Assembly (NCBI RefSeq): GCF_000374185.1 | Contig: NZ_KB910518.1 | Location: forward strand, 6,371,623 to 6,435,622 | DNA: 64,000 nt | Source: Paenibacillus sp. HW567 | Lineage (GTDB): Bacteria > Bacillota > Bacilli > Paenibacillales > Paenibacillaceae | Direction of reading: 5' to 3' | Shown here: positions 23,647 to 31,657 of the stretch, piece by piece | Position numbering within the stretch: position 1 is the first letter of the stretch | Layout: every line of letters begins with the position of its first letter | Made by a program: the position numbers and the translations under genes | Notes under the pieces: model-generated | What the model was told of the DNA's origin: nothing | The model's database searches: none | The model's input: only the letters and a program-made list of their open reading frames with translations

Positions 23647-25128
23647 TTGAATACTCAAACCACCAGGGGCTCATCCTTTTGGCTGATCATTTTAGCGATT
23701 TTTTTCGGGAATTTTATAGCGATTCTGAGTACGACGACCATTAACGTGGCGTTTCCGGTATTCATGAAGGATTTTCATGCGGAGCTTGGCACGGTGCAGT
23801 GGATGATTACCGGGTACTTGCTCGCCACCGGAGTAATCGCGCCAGTGGTCGGCTATTTCGGCGATAAGTGGAGCTATAAATATTTGTATGTGTTCGCTTT
23901 ATCCGGCTTTACGCTCTTCTCGGGACTATGTACGGTCGCCTGGAGTATTCATTCTCTGGTGACTTTCCGCATTCTGCAAGGGGTATTCGGCGGACTGATC
24001 ATTCCGACAACAATGACGATGATTTATCAATTTATCGAAAAAGAAAAGCAGGCCTTTGCGATGAGCCTGTGGAGCTTGTCTTCCATGCTGGCTCCGGCTT
24101 TCGGGCCGACGCTGGGCGGCTGGCTCACCGGCTATTTTGGCTGGAGATCGCTGTTTATGATCAATCTGCCGATCGGCATCATTGCGATTGCCGTCGCTCT
24201 TAAGTGTCTGCCCTACCAGCGGGTCACCGGCAACTCCAAATCGTTTGACTTGCCGGGTTTCATTACGGTTATTCTAAGCAGCGCGTTCATTATTATGGCC
24301 TTCAATAAAGGCAATAGCTGGGGCTGGACCTCATGGAAAACTCTGTCGCTCCTGATTGTCGGGGCTGCGGCCCTGGCTTATTTTATCCGCCGGGAGCTTT
24401 CTTTGCAGGAGCCGCTGCTGAGTCTGAAGGTATTCAAGCAGAACCGCTTCACCTTCAGTCTGATCATCAACTGCATCATTACCATCGCCTTATATTCAGG
24501 CACGTTCCTGATTCCGGTGTTTCTCCAGGATATCCAGCAGTCCACTCCGCTGAATACGGCGCTGGTGCTGCTGCCGGGTTCGATTGCTATGGCAGTTATG
24601 TCACCGATTGTCGGCAAGCTGTACAGCCGGGTTGGGCCGTTCTGGCTGATCCTTAGCGGTATCTTGCTCCTGGTAGGCTCCACCTGGGAGCTGAGCCGGA
24701 TCACAATGGCTACTACGCATGCACAGCTATCCTGGCTAATGGGAGTGCGCAATGTCGGAATATCCTTGGCCTTTATGCCGGTTACCAATTTCGGGATGTC
24801 GTCTGTGCCGAAGCAGCTCACCGGTCATGGCTCATCGGTTACGAACTGGGTGAAGCAGGCGACCGGGGCGCTCTCCATCGCCATCTTTAGCTCATTGCTT
24901 ACAGCCAGAGCCTTGACGCATCAGCAGGAGCTTAGTGCCGGAGCGGCATCGGCAGGCGCACTGATCAAGGCGCAGGGGATGACGTTGGCCGTCCGGGATG
25001 TTTTTCTGGTTGCCACGGTGATCGGCATCGTGGCGATTCCGTTAACCCTCCTGCTGAGAAGCGGAACGCCCAAAGCCCGGAGCATCAGATTAAACCCCGG
25101 TACTGCCGAGCGGGAGCTGAACAGCTAA
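23647..25128 (+). CDS. MFS multidrug exporter, DHA2 (EmrB/QacA) type
   Basis: About 493 residues with 14 membrane segments expected for DHA2 transporters. Markers: NVAFPVFMKDFHAELGTVQWMITGYLLATGVIAPVVGYFGDKWSYK (motif A region after TM2, GYFGDKWSYK), FRILQGVFGGLIIPTTMTMIY (motif B), and SSMLAPAFGPTLGGWLTGYFGWRSLFMINLPIG (motif C, the antiporter signature). It exports drugs in exchange for protons. TTG 23647 is preferred as start because AGAGGAG lies 8 bases before it. Regulated by the divergent MarR protein. Confidence 0.9.
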   Translation: MNTQTTRGSSFWLIILAIFFGNFIAILSTTTINVAFPVFMKDFHAELGTVQWMITGYLLATGVIAPVVGYFGDKWSYKYLYVFALSGFTLFSGLCTVAWSIHSLVTFRILQGVFGGLIIPTTMTMIYQFIEKEKQAFAMSLWSLSSMLAPAFGPTLGGWLTGYFGWRSLFMINLPIGIIAIAVALKCLPYQRVTGNSKSFDLPGFITVILSSAFIIMAFNKGNSWGWTSWKTLSLLIVGAAALAYFIRRELSLQEPLLSLKVFKQNRFTFSLIINCIITIALYSGTFLIPVFLQDIQQSTPLNTALVLLPGSIAMAVMSPIVGKLYSRVGPFWLILSGILLLVGSTWELSRITMATTHAQLSWLMGVRNVGISLAFMPVTNFGMSSVPKQLTGHGSSVTNWVKQATGALSIAIFSSLLTARALTHQQELSAGAASAGALIKAQGMTLAVRDVFLVATVIGIVAIPLTLLLRSGTPKARSIRLNPGTAERELNS

Positions 25129-25147
25129 AGCAGCTTGCTATACAACA

Positions 25148-25190
25148 AACCGCCTCTCCAGGTTCGTTCGAACCGGAGAGGCGGTTTTGG
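25148..25190. terminator. bidirectional terminator
   Basis: AACCGCCTCTCC (25148-25159) pairs with GGAGAGGCGGTT (25175-25186); an inner GGTT/AACC pairing closes the loop. Lies between convergent genes. Confidence 0.9.
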
Positions 25191-25225
25191 CATTTATGCC
25201 GGATTTAAGTTCACCCTGATCCAGC

Positions 25226-26671
25226 CTACTGCAGGACGATCTTGTAATCTTTGCTCAGATAGGCATGGATTCTCTGGAAGTCCGCTGTGTTCAGATCAGT
25301 CAGCCGCTTGCCGCGTTCCCGTCCCAGAATGATCCCGATGGTCTGTGCCGCCAAGGCAGTGGTTGGCATAATCCGTGCACTGCCGTAGGCTTTAATGTTG
25401 GCCCCCACATTTTTCCCTGTCACCAGCACATTGTCATAGGATTTAAGCTCAAAGGAGCGCAGCGGCAGACCGTAGCGGTCCGGCTTGCCAAAGCCGATTC
25501 CTCTGGGAATGGCCCGCGTTCCCTGTAAATCAATAGGGTAGCCGCCAATACTGACATTATCCCAGAACATCCGGCTGTTCATTAAGTCGGAATAACCGAG
25601 GACATACTTGGTCTCATAGCGGTTGTAGTCCCGAATATAGAGATATTCAGGATAGCCGTTAAGCTCCGCATTGGTGAATCCGGGTATCCTGCTCTTCAAA
25701 AAGCCCAGAATATGGGGCGCCTCAGCTTTGGATTTTGCAATCGCCGTCTGCACCGATTTCGGGTTGGAAGGATTGACGTCGTATATGAGCAGGCCGTTAA
25801 TAATCACCTGACCGTCGTTTTGATAGGCGGCATTTAATCCGCGCAGCCGCAGTTGCTTATCTTGGGAAGCAAAGCGGTTGGTAATATTGCTGAAGCCGGT
25901 CGCGAAGTGCCAATCTACATAGGTGTTGGGACCGTATTTTTTGCGTACATTGCTTAACGGGTAATTATCAAGAATGCTCTGGTGAAGAGTGCTCCAGTTC
26001 ACATTCTTGAAGTTGAGCATGTAGGTTGCCGCCATATAGTCCGGCTTTTTGCCATTGTAGAGCGACTCCATCCCCGGAATTCGCGGTTCATTCAGTCGGC
26101 TGCTCAAGGCATCGAAATCGGTATTTTCGACCCAGTAACGGGACTGGATGGTGTGTTTGGTTCCATCGTTGTTATGATAGCTAAGGGACTTCAGCGTTTT
26201 GCCGCCGCCAGCCCCCTCTGTGTTAACCGCGTCAATGACAACTCCGCTCTTCAGGGGGATTCCCTGGAGCAGCTTATCGTAATATTTGTTGAAGTCCGCG
26301 GCTTTGCGGATCTTCCCTGCTTTGTACCCGGTAAAAAGATTCTTGATTTCACCTTGAACCAGACTTCTCCGCTCATTGTCGTTCACATCATCCAGAAAGA
26401 ACATTTGTCCTTGGATCAGTTCTCCGCCCGGCTTACTGCGGGGATCAAGCATCAGCACCTTAAGTCCGGCCTTGACGGCTTCCTTGGCGAGCAGAACACC
26501 TTGAATTTCACTTCCGATGACAACAACATCATAGCTTGAGAGTGCTCCGGAAGGAACCGTGGACCGAACTGCAGTGGTGGTGGAGGGCTTCATGGATAGC
26601 AGCAGCAACAGGATTAGCGCGGCGATCAAAAAGCTTTTGAAGCGTTGAAAACCTTGGGTGGATGTGAACAT
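25226..26671 (-). CDS. secreted or membrane-anchored FAD-dependent oxidoreductase
   Basis: 481 residues. An N-terminal hydrophobic helix (about 12-28, SFLIAALILLLLLS) serves as signal or anchor. A Rossmann segment follows (YDVVVIGSEIQGVLLAKEAVKAGLKVLMLDPRSKPGGEL), with GSEIQG instead of the canonical GxGxxG. The C-terminus has the second FAD block (YDNVLVTGKNVGANIKAYGSARIMPTTALAAQTIGIILG), as in FAD_oxidored (PF12831) proteins. Such exported flavoproteins are not well characterised; the substrate is unknown. AGGAG lies 12 bases before the ATG. Confidence 0.8.
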   Translation of the reverse strand: MFTSTQGFQRFKSFLIAALILLLLLSMKPSTTTAVRSTVPSGALSSYDVVVIGSEIQGVLLAKEAVKAGLKVLMLDPRSKPGGELIQGQMFFLDDVNDNERRSLVQGEIKNLFTGYKAGKIRKAADFNKYYDKLLQGIPLKSGVVIDAVNTEGAGGGKTLKSLSYHNNDGTKHTIQSRYWVENTDFDALSSRLNEPRIPGMESLYNGKKPDYMAATYMLNFKNVNWSTLHQSILDNYPLSNVRKKYGPNTYVDWHFATGFSNITNRFASQDKQLRLRGLNAAYQNDGQVIINGLLIYDVNPSNPKSVQTAIAKSKAEAPHILGFLKSRIPGFTNAELNGYPEYLYIRDYNRYETKYVLGYSDLMNSRMFWDNVSIGGYPIDLQGTRAIPRGIGFGKPDRYGLPLRSFELKSYDNVLVTGKNVGANIKAYGSARIMPTTALAAQTIGIILGRERGKRLTDLNTADFQRIHAYLSKDYKIVLQ

Positions 26672-26881
26672 ATGCTCTTGTGCTCCTGACTGTCTGTGGG
26701 ATTTTAATACATATACTTTATCTTATGCTTATAAAGTACTCAATGAACATTCTACACGTTATGGGGCTATTTACCTGTACGTGAAATGTGACGCATTGCT
26801 TGCAGCGGTGCGTTCTTTTCGCATATTAGCCGATTATGAGGTAAAATACAATAAAAGCGAGCTAAAATAGGAGTTGTAGAC

Positions 26882-27361
26882 ATGTCCAATGAAGAAGTGT
26901 TTTTAACGAAGGAAGGTCTGGCTAAGCTGGAGGAAGAGCTTAAGGATCTCAAGACGGTGAAACGGAAGGAGCTCGCGGCCCGGCTTAAGCTGGCAATCAG
27001 CTACGGGGACCTCAAGGAGAACAGCGAGTACCACTCGGCCAAGGAGGACCAGTCGTTCATGGAGACCCGCATCTTGATTCTGGAGAAAATGCTGACCAAA
27101 GCCCAGATCGTGGATGAGAGTACTATGGATCTGAGCAAGGTAAGCGTCGGCTCCCTTGTGACTCTGAATGATGTGGAGTATTCGGAGAAGATTGAGTATA
27201 GAGTCGTGGGTCCGGCCGAAGCCGATGTGCTGGACAACAAGATTTCTTACGAAAGTCCCTTAGGCAAGGAGCTTCTCGGCAAACGGGTGGGCGACATCAT
27301 CAATGTGGATGCCCCGATGGGTATCATTAAATACGAGCTGCTGGAAATTAAAATGATGTAA
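26882..27361 (+). CDS. greA: transcription elongation factor GreA
   Basis: 159 residues, the normal GreA length. The N-terminal coiled coil (FLTKEGLAKLEEELKDLKTVKRKELAARLKLAISYGDLKENSEYHSAKEDQSFMETRI) carries the acidic tip GDLKENSEY, whose Asp and Glu coordinate Mg2+ in the RNA polymerase secondary channel. The C-terminal FKBP-like domain ends with SPLGKELLGKRVGDIINVDAP. It stimulates cleavage of backtracked RNA. GGAG lies before the ATG; a terminator follows. Confidence 0.95.
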   Translation: MSNEEVFLTKEGLAKLEEELKDLKTVKRKELAARLKLAISYGDLKENSEYHSAKEDQSFMETRILILEKMLTKAQIVDESTMDLSKVSVGSLVTLNDVEYSEKIEYRVVGPAEADVLDNKISYESPLGKELLGKRVGDIINVDAPMGIIKYELLEIKMM

Positions 27362-27365
27362 TCTA

Positions 27366-27407
27366 AAATCCCGGTCCCTTTATCGCTAAGGGGGCAGGGA
27401 TTTTTTT
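27366..27407 (+). terminator. intrinsic terminator of greA
   Basis: AAATCCC (27366-27372) pairs with GGGATTT (27397-27403), with an inner CCCTT/AAGGG stem and seven T at the end. Confidence 0.85.
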
Positions 27408-27512
27408 GTACCCGCAGCTTCACCGCTATGCCGCTCCAGAACGCGTTCCGGGCCTCCGCCGCCATTCCGGCGCGCTTCCAGCTCCCCGAAGAAAGACTGC
27501 ACCCGATATTTT

Positions 27513-27851
27513 TTATAGCGCTAGACCATATCGTTTCAGCTCAATGAAAATCTTCTCAAGCTCCTGTCCCTTTTTGGTCAAGGTATACTCCACACGGGGC
27601 GGGACCTCGGGGTATACGGTGCGTTCCAGGATGCCGTGCTTCTCCAGCTCTCTGAGCCGCAGCGCAAGCGTCTTCGGACTGATGCCCTCCAGGGAACGGA
27701 TCAGATCGCTGAAGCGCATGGTGCCGCAGATCAGCAGATCACGGATAATCAGGAAGGTCCATTTGGTTCCGATAACATCGAGGGTTTTGGCAATGGGGCA
27801 GGGCTCGCCCGGGGTGCCCTTGGTCAGAATGACTGGTTCCATAACGTCCAT
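27513..27851 (-). CDS. HxlR-family (DUF24) transcriptional regulator
   Basis: 112 residues with the HxlR signature CPIAKTLDVIGTKWTFLIIRDLLICGTMRFSDLIRSLEGISPKTLALRLRELEKHGILERTVYPEVPPRVEYTLT. The Cys at residue 18 corresponds to the redox-sensing cysteine of YodB/CatR/HypR relatives, so it may sense quinones, aldehydes or disulfide stress. AGGAGG lies upstream of the ATG. It diverges from an AEC-family transporter gene, the probable target. Confidence 0.9.
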   Translation of the reverse strand: MDVMEPVILTKGTPGEPCPIAKTLDVIGTKWTFLIIRDLLICGTMRFSDLIRSLEGISPKTLALRLRELEKHGILERTVYPEVPPRVEYTLTKKGQELEKIFIELKRYGLAL

Positions 27852-27900
27852 TTCAAAGTCAGCCTCCTGTAAAATAACGATTTGAGCTAATCATAGCACA

Positions 27901-27921
27901 ATACTATCTTTTGGGAAGTAT
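27901..27921. promoter_or_regulatory. possible HxlR operator
   Basis: ATACT (27901-27905) and AGTAT (27917-27921) form an imperfect inverted repeat between the divergent HxlR and transporter genes. HxlR relatives such as YodB bind TACT-AGTA type dyads. Confidence 0.45.
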
Positions 27922-28027
27922 AATGCCATAGGTATTTTCTATTACATATATTGTTTCCATATCTTAGACGGCGTTTGCCTGGGGGGGGTATATTAGGAGA
28001 AACTATAGAGCAGAGGAGTCCTGGCAA

Positions 28028-28957
28028 TTGATTCAGTCCGTGTTATCGACCTTAATCCAGGTGATTGTGCCGTTGTCCATTCCGGTCCTTGCAGGGGCGC
28101 TGCTGGGGCGGTTCAAAAACCTGGATACAAAGCCTCTCTTGACGCTGTACCTGTATTTTCTGAGCCCGGCGATTATTCTCGATACGCTGGCTACCGCCGA
28201 AATTTCGTTCGATGATGTGTACAAAACCCTCGCCTTTGCGCTGCTGAACCTGCTGCTGTTGTGGGCAACCGCCAAGCTGCTCGGCAAAATACTGAAGCTG
28301 GCCCCGCCGGAAGCCGCCGGCCTGACCCTGATCTCCACCTTTACGAACAGCGTGAATTACGGCCTGCCGCTGGTGCTTCTGGCCTTCGGCCAGCTCGGTC
28401 TCGACAAAGCTTCGGTCTATGTCATCGCCCAGATGGTAATCGTCAATACAATCGGCGTCTATTTCGCCGCAAGATCGCAGTTCTCCGTGCGCAGCGCCGT
28501 CCGTTCCGTATTCTCTCTGCCGTCAATTTATGCGGCGATTCTGGCCCTCCTGCTGCGCGCGTTCGGCTTGCATATGCCGCATGAGGTGGTCTCCGGGGTA
28601 TCCATGGTGGCCGGGGCCTATCCGCCGGTGGTGCTGGCTGTTCTTGGCGCCCAGATGGTAAAGGTTCAAACGGTCCGTACTGCCCGCAACGTGCAGCTCG
28701 CCTTCTGGACCGGCATTACGGTCCGTCTGCTGCTGGCTCCGCTGATTGCGACATTACTGCTGCTCCTGCTGGATATCGACGGAACGCTGTATGCGGTTCT
28801 GCTCATTCTGGCCTCGATGCCGGTTGCCGTCAATTCTGTCGTGCTGGCTGAACGCTTTGGCAGCTCGCCTTCGCTGGTGTCGCGGTGCATTCTATGGACA
28901 ACGCTGGCCTCTTTCCTGTTGCTGCCGGTACTTATCGCCATCGTAGGCAACGCATGA
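28028..28957 (+). CDS. AEC-family (auxin efflux carrier-like) transporter
   Basis: 309 residues with about ten membrane segments in two five-helix halves. It has the AEC layout: PLSIPVLAGALLGRFKNLDTKPLLTLYLYFLSPAIILDTLA at the N-terminus and TFTNSVNYGLPLVLLAFGQLGLDKASVYVIAQMVIVNTIGVY in the middle, where the Asn-Gly-Pro crossover motif sits. The second half contains MPVAVNSVVLAERFGSSP. Substrate is unknown; AEC proteins carry malate, malonate or other organic acids. TTG start with GAGGAG upstream. Likely controlled by the divergent HxlR protein. Confidence 0.85.
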   Translation: MIQSVLSTLIQVIVPLSIPVLAGALLGRFKNLDTKPLLTLYLYFLSPAIILDTLATAEISFDDVYKTLAFALLNLLLLWATAKLLGKILKLAPPEAAGLTLISTFTNSVNYGLPLVLLAFGQLGLDKASVYVIAQMVIVNTIGVYFAARSQFSVRSAVRSVFSLPSIYAAILALLLRAFGLHMPHEVVSGVSMVAGAYPPVVLAVLGAQMVKVQTVRTARNVQLAFWTGITVRLLLAPLIATLLLLLLDIDGTLYAVLLILASMPVAVNSVVLAERFGSSPSLVSRCILWTTLASFLLLPVLIAIVGNA

Positions 28958-29159
28958 TGCGTTCTGGCGGGCAGAGCAGGTAAGGGAGGTGCAGGAATCA
29001 GCATATGACGATAAATTCGTTATACTGGAAGACAATGTGCTGAACAATAAGAGGAAGGAGGAGGGGCAGGCGTAATCTGCGAAGCTCGCCTCCAAATTTA
29101 GGCAGCACCGCTGCAACCTTTGGTCAGGTTATCCGTCTGGAGGGAAGAGGTGAGGAGAA

Positions 29160-29840
29160 ATGAAAAAAACTAAATTCAATTGGCTGACTTTATCGGCGGC
29201 GGCACTGCTGGCGCTGACCTTTGCCGGACAAAGCTTTGCGGCTGCGGATGCTTTTCAGGATCTCTCCGGCACGCCTGCCAGAGATAAAATCGCGGCGCTC
29301 CAGCAGAAGGGTGTGCTTCACGGTGTGAGTGCTGCTCAATTCAAGCCTAATGCACCCGTTACTGCGGCCCAGGGCATTCAAATGTTCGTCAATGCGTTCG
29401 GGCTTAACCTGGACACGATCCGTTTCGTCAAAGCACCACTGGCTACGGACTATTTCGTCAAAGCAAGCAATGATGCCTGGTATGCAGATGCGCTGATTAT
29501 TGCCGCGAATAACGCTATGGACCTGCCTGCTGATCTGGACCCTGCGAAGAACTGGACCCGCGAGGAGTTCACCCATTGGCTGATCCTAACCATTGAGAAG
29601 CACAGCAATCTCCCGATGATCAAAATCATGCCGGTGGACATTGCCGACAGCACCGAGTTCACTAACGGCTATGACGGCTCCATCCAGCGGGCATTGGCGC
29701 TGCGAATCGCCAGTCTGGACAGTGCCGGCAAATTCGATCCGGCTGCCGGCATTACCCGCGCCGAAGCGGCGGAGATGATCTATAACGCGCTCGAATATAT
29801 CGCTGCACATCCGGCTCCGGCCGGAGACCTCCCGGAGTAA
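29160..29840 (+). CDS. secreted protein with SLH-like repeats
   Basis: 226 residues with a clear signal peptide (MKKTKFNWLTLSAAALLALTFAGQSFAAA). The mature part contains S-layer-homology-like units: FQDLSGTPARDKIAALQQKGVLHGVSAAQFKPNAPVTAAQGIQMFVNAF at 32-80, a divergent central unit with WTREEFTHWLILTIEK, and IQRALALRIASLDSAGKFDPAAGITRAEAAEMIYNALEYI at the end. SLH triplets bind pyruvylated secondary wall polymer. There is no additional catalytic domain, so it is probably a small wall-associated protein. The ATG is preceded by GAGGTGAGGAG. Confidence 0.8.
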   Translation: MKKTKFNWLTLSAAALLALTFAGQSFAAADAFQDLSGTPARDKIAALQQKGVLHGVSAAQFKPNAPVTAAQGIQMFVNAFGLNLDTIRFVKAPLATDYFVKASNDAWYADALIIAANNAMDLPADLDPAKNWTREEFTHWLILTIEKHSNLPMIKIMPVDIADSTEFTNGYDGSIQRALALRIASLDSAGKFDPAAGITRAEAAEMIYNALEYIAAHPAPAGDLPE

Positions 29841-29933
29841 GGTCAAGGGCGGCAGATAGCCCGGTCAGGTCCGGGCCTAAGCACAATCGGCTGCTGGCCC
29901 ATTTCTGGCAAGGCATCCGGCGCCGCGAACAAC

Positions 29934-29973
29934 AAAAGCCGCAAGCTTCCCATCCGGGAGACTTGCGGCTTTT
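29934..29973. terminator. bidirectional terminator
   Basis: AAAAGCCGCAAG (29934-29945) pairs with CTTGCGGCTTTT (29962-29973), with an inner TCCC/GGGA pairing. Lies between convergent genes. Confidence 0.9.
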
Positions 29974-30043
29974 GCTTGGGCATTCACTTATCGGCGGGGC
30001 CATATGTGAAATGCATAACTTGCCCGTGCTGCGGGGGCTGCCC

Positions 30044-30628
30044 TCACAATTTATTGCGCTGCCGCTTCTGCCCGGAATAGCTGCTATTCCGCCGCCGCTT
30101 GGCGGAGGCTTTGTTCAGGGCATGACCGCCTGCGCCGCCGCCGACTGCCTGTTGCTGTCTTGTGGCGGGGCTGTCGATGGCAGAGTTGGTGCCGCCCGTG
30201 CTGTAGGTGCCGCCGCCGCTGCCGATCTGCGTTGCCGAGGAGCTTTTGCTGCCCCTTGGAAGCTTGACGGTTTGGGTGTTAACGACAATCACAACTTCTT
30301 TGCCGCGCGGATAGAGGAGAGGGAGGTGTGTCTTGCTTCTGCGTTGTCCCTTGCTTCCGCTTCCCAGGTTCGCAGCATCCCCTCCCGCGCCAACGCTCTG
30401 CTGCTGGCGGGTATAGGGCGATGCAATAGCCGCGTTGCTGCCGCTGGCGCTGCTTCGTCCGGCCCCGCTGGCAATTTGCGTGGTGTTGGCTGCATTCGTA
30501 TATTGATTGTTAATGACGAACACCAGCCGGTCAACGCCTGCCAGCGGTGTGCGGGTAATGATCCGCCGCGATCCTTTTTGAATAATGACGACTATCCGGT
30601 CCTTAGCTGTAAGATTAGACACCCGCAT
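30044..30628 (-). CDS. Gly/Ser/Gln-rich protein with an internal duplication, function unknown
   Basis: About 194 residues. Two halves repeat one theme: a short beta-like stretch (RLVFVINNQYTNAANTTQIASGAG; KEVVIVVNTQTVKLPRGSKSSSATQIGSGGG) followed by SNAAIASPYTRQQQSVGAGG or TNSAIDSPATRQQQAVGGGAGG. The C-terminus is very basic (SAKRRRNSSYSGQKRQRNKL). No signal peptide. The style recalls spore-coat or other surface proteins of Bacillales, but I do not recognise a family. The start at 30628 has GAGAGG close upstream; an ATG at 30658 is an alternative. Confidence 0.6.
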   Translation of the reverse strand: MRVSNLTAKDRIVVIIQKGSRRIITRTPLAGVDRLVFVINNQYTNAANTTQIASGAGRSSASGSNAAIASPYTRQQQSVGAGGDAANLGSGSKGQRRSKTHLPLLYPRGKEVVIVVNTQTVKLPRGSKSSSATQIGSGGGTYSTGGTNSAIDSPATRQQQAVGGGAGGHALNKASAKRRRNSSYSGQKRQRNKL

Positions 30629-30798
30629 CGTTCCTCTCAGATTAGGTTTCCTTACCATTAATGCGCTGTGGCTCAAAGCGTGAGGGATACAGGCGCTGCT
30701 GCCACATAAACCCGCATGTGCCTAAACGGACAGTCACCCGGAGCGGAGAAGTTTTCATGAAAAATTTCGGAAACTGTATGAATCATTTAAAATTTTGC

Positions 30799-30827
30799 TT
30801 GTATGGAGCGGACAGAGCGTGTAAGAT
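30799..30827 (+). promoter_or_regulatory. SigA-type promoter of xpt-pbuX
   Basis: TTGTAT (30799-30804), 17 bp, TAAGAT (30822-30827), 33 bases before the riboswitch aptamer. Confidence 0.6.
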
Positions 30828-30859
30828 ATACAAAGGTTTCACACAGAACATTCATATCA

Positions 30860-31016
30860 ACTCATATAATCTTGGGAATAAGGCCCATAAGTTTCTACCG
30901 GATAACCATTGTAATTGTCCGACTATGAGTGAAATAGCGCATCCGGGGTTATTTTGCAATGCCCTGGAAGGACAGATTCACTTGAGAGAAACGCTCAAGG
31001 GGTCTGTCTTTTTTTT
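30860..31016 (+). promoter_or_regulatory. guanine riboswitch with terminator
   Basis: Purine-riboswitch aptamer at 30860-30930: P1 is ACTCATA (30860-30866) with TATGAGT (30924-30930); the conserved TATAATCTTGGGAATA, AAGTTTCTACCGG and TCCGACTATGAG blocks are present. The C in GACTATG marks guanine/xanthine-class, not adenine, specificity. The expression platform is a terminator, GACAGA..CTTGAG (30971-30986) with CTCAAG..TCTGTC (30994-31008), then eight T. Guanine binding should turn off xpt-pbuX. Confidence 0.95.
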
Positions 31017-31042
31017 ATAAAAAAGGAGAGATCATCCGCATT

Positions 31043-31657
31043 ATGAAAGTGTTAGAGGAACGCATTAGGCAAGAAGGATTGATTCTATCGGATACAGTGC
31101 TGAAGGTGGACTCGTTCCTGAACCATCAGGTGGACACGCAGCTCGCGCTGCAAATCGGAGAGGAATTTGGGCGGATCTTCGGGCATCAGCCCATCACCAA
31201 GGTGCTGACCGTTGAGGCTAGCGGCATTCAGTTCGCTATGGCGGCAGGTATTGCGCTGGGTGTCCCGTTCATCTACGCCAAGAAAAAGAAAGCCGTAACG
31301 CTGTCAGAAAAGGTATATTCGGCGCCGGTCCATTCCTTCACCCGTCAAGAAGACTACACGATCAGCATTTCGCAGAAATATCTCGGACCCGGGGATAAAG
31401 TGCTGATTGTCGATGATTTTCTGGCTACCGGGGCCGCGCTTGTCGGGCTTGCGGATATTGTAGAGGAATCGGGGGCGGAGCTGCTGGGTGTAGGCTGCGT
31501 AATCGAAAAAAGCTTTCAGGAAGGACGCGGTCTGCTGGAGAAGAGAGGGATAGCTGTGCATGCTCTGGCACGGATCTCTTCGATGGCCCCGGGCGAAGTC
31601 CATTTTATTGACAATGCCAATACAGAAGAAATCACCAAGGAGAGTGCGGGATGTTAA
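31043..31657 (+). CDS. xpt: xanthine phosphoribosyltransferase
   Basis: 204 residues, the normal Xpt length. The type I PRPP-binding loop is VLIVDDFLATGAALVGL, preceded by KVLTVEASGIQFAMAAGIALGVPFIYAKKKKAVTLSEKVYSAPVHSFT, typical of Xpt. It converts xanthine and PRPP into XMP in purine salvage. It follows a guanine riboswitch and overlaps pbuX by 7 bases, the standard Bacillus xpt-pbuX arrangement. Confidence 0.95.
   Translation: MKVLEERIRQEGLILSDTVLKVDSFLNHQVDTQLALQIGEEFGRIFGHQPITKVLTVEASGIQFAMAAGIALGVPFIYAKKKKAVTLSEKVYSAPVHSFTRQEDYTISISQKYLGPGDKVLIVDDFLATGAALVGLADIVEESGAELLGVGCVIEKSFQEGRGLLEKRGIAVHALARISSMAPGEVHFIDNANTEEITKESAGC

Noticed and set aside
29963..30661. 232-codon plus-strand ORF opposite the Gly/Gln-rich gene
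   Set aside because: It starts inside the terminator hairpin, has no ribosome site and shows an Ala/Cys/Arg-rich composition typical of antisense frames.
30661..31020. 119-codon ORF before xpt
   Set aside because: It coincides with the guanine riboswitch and its terminator, which are non-coding.
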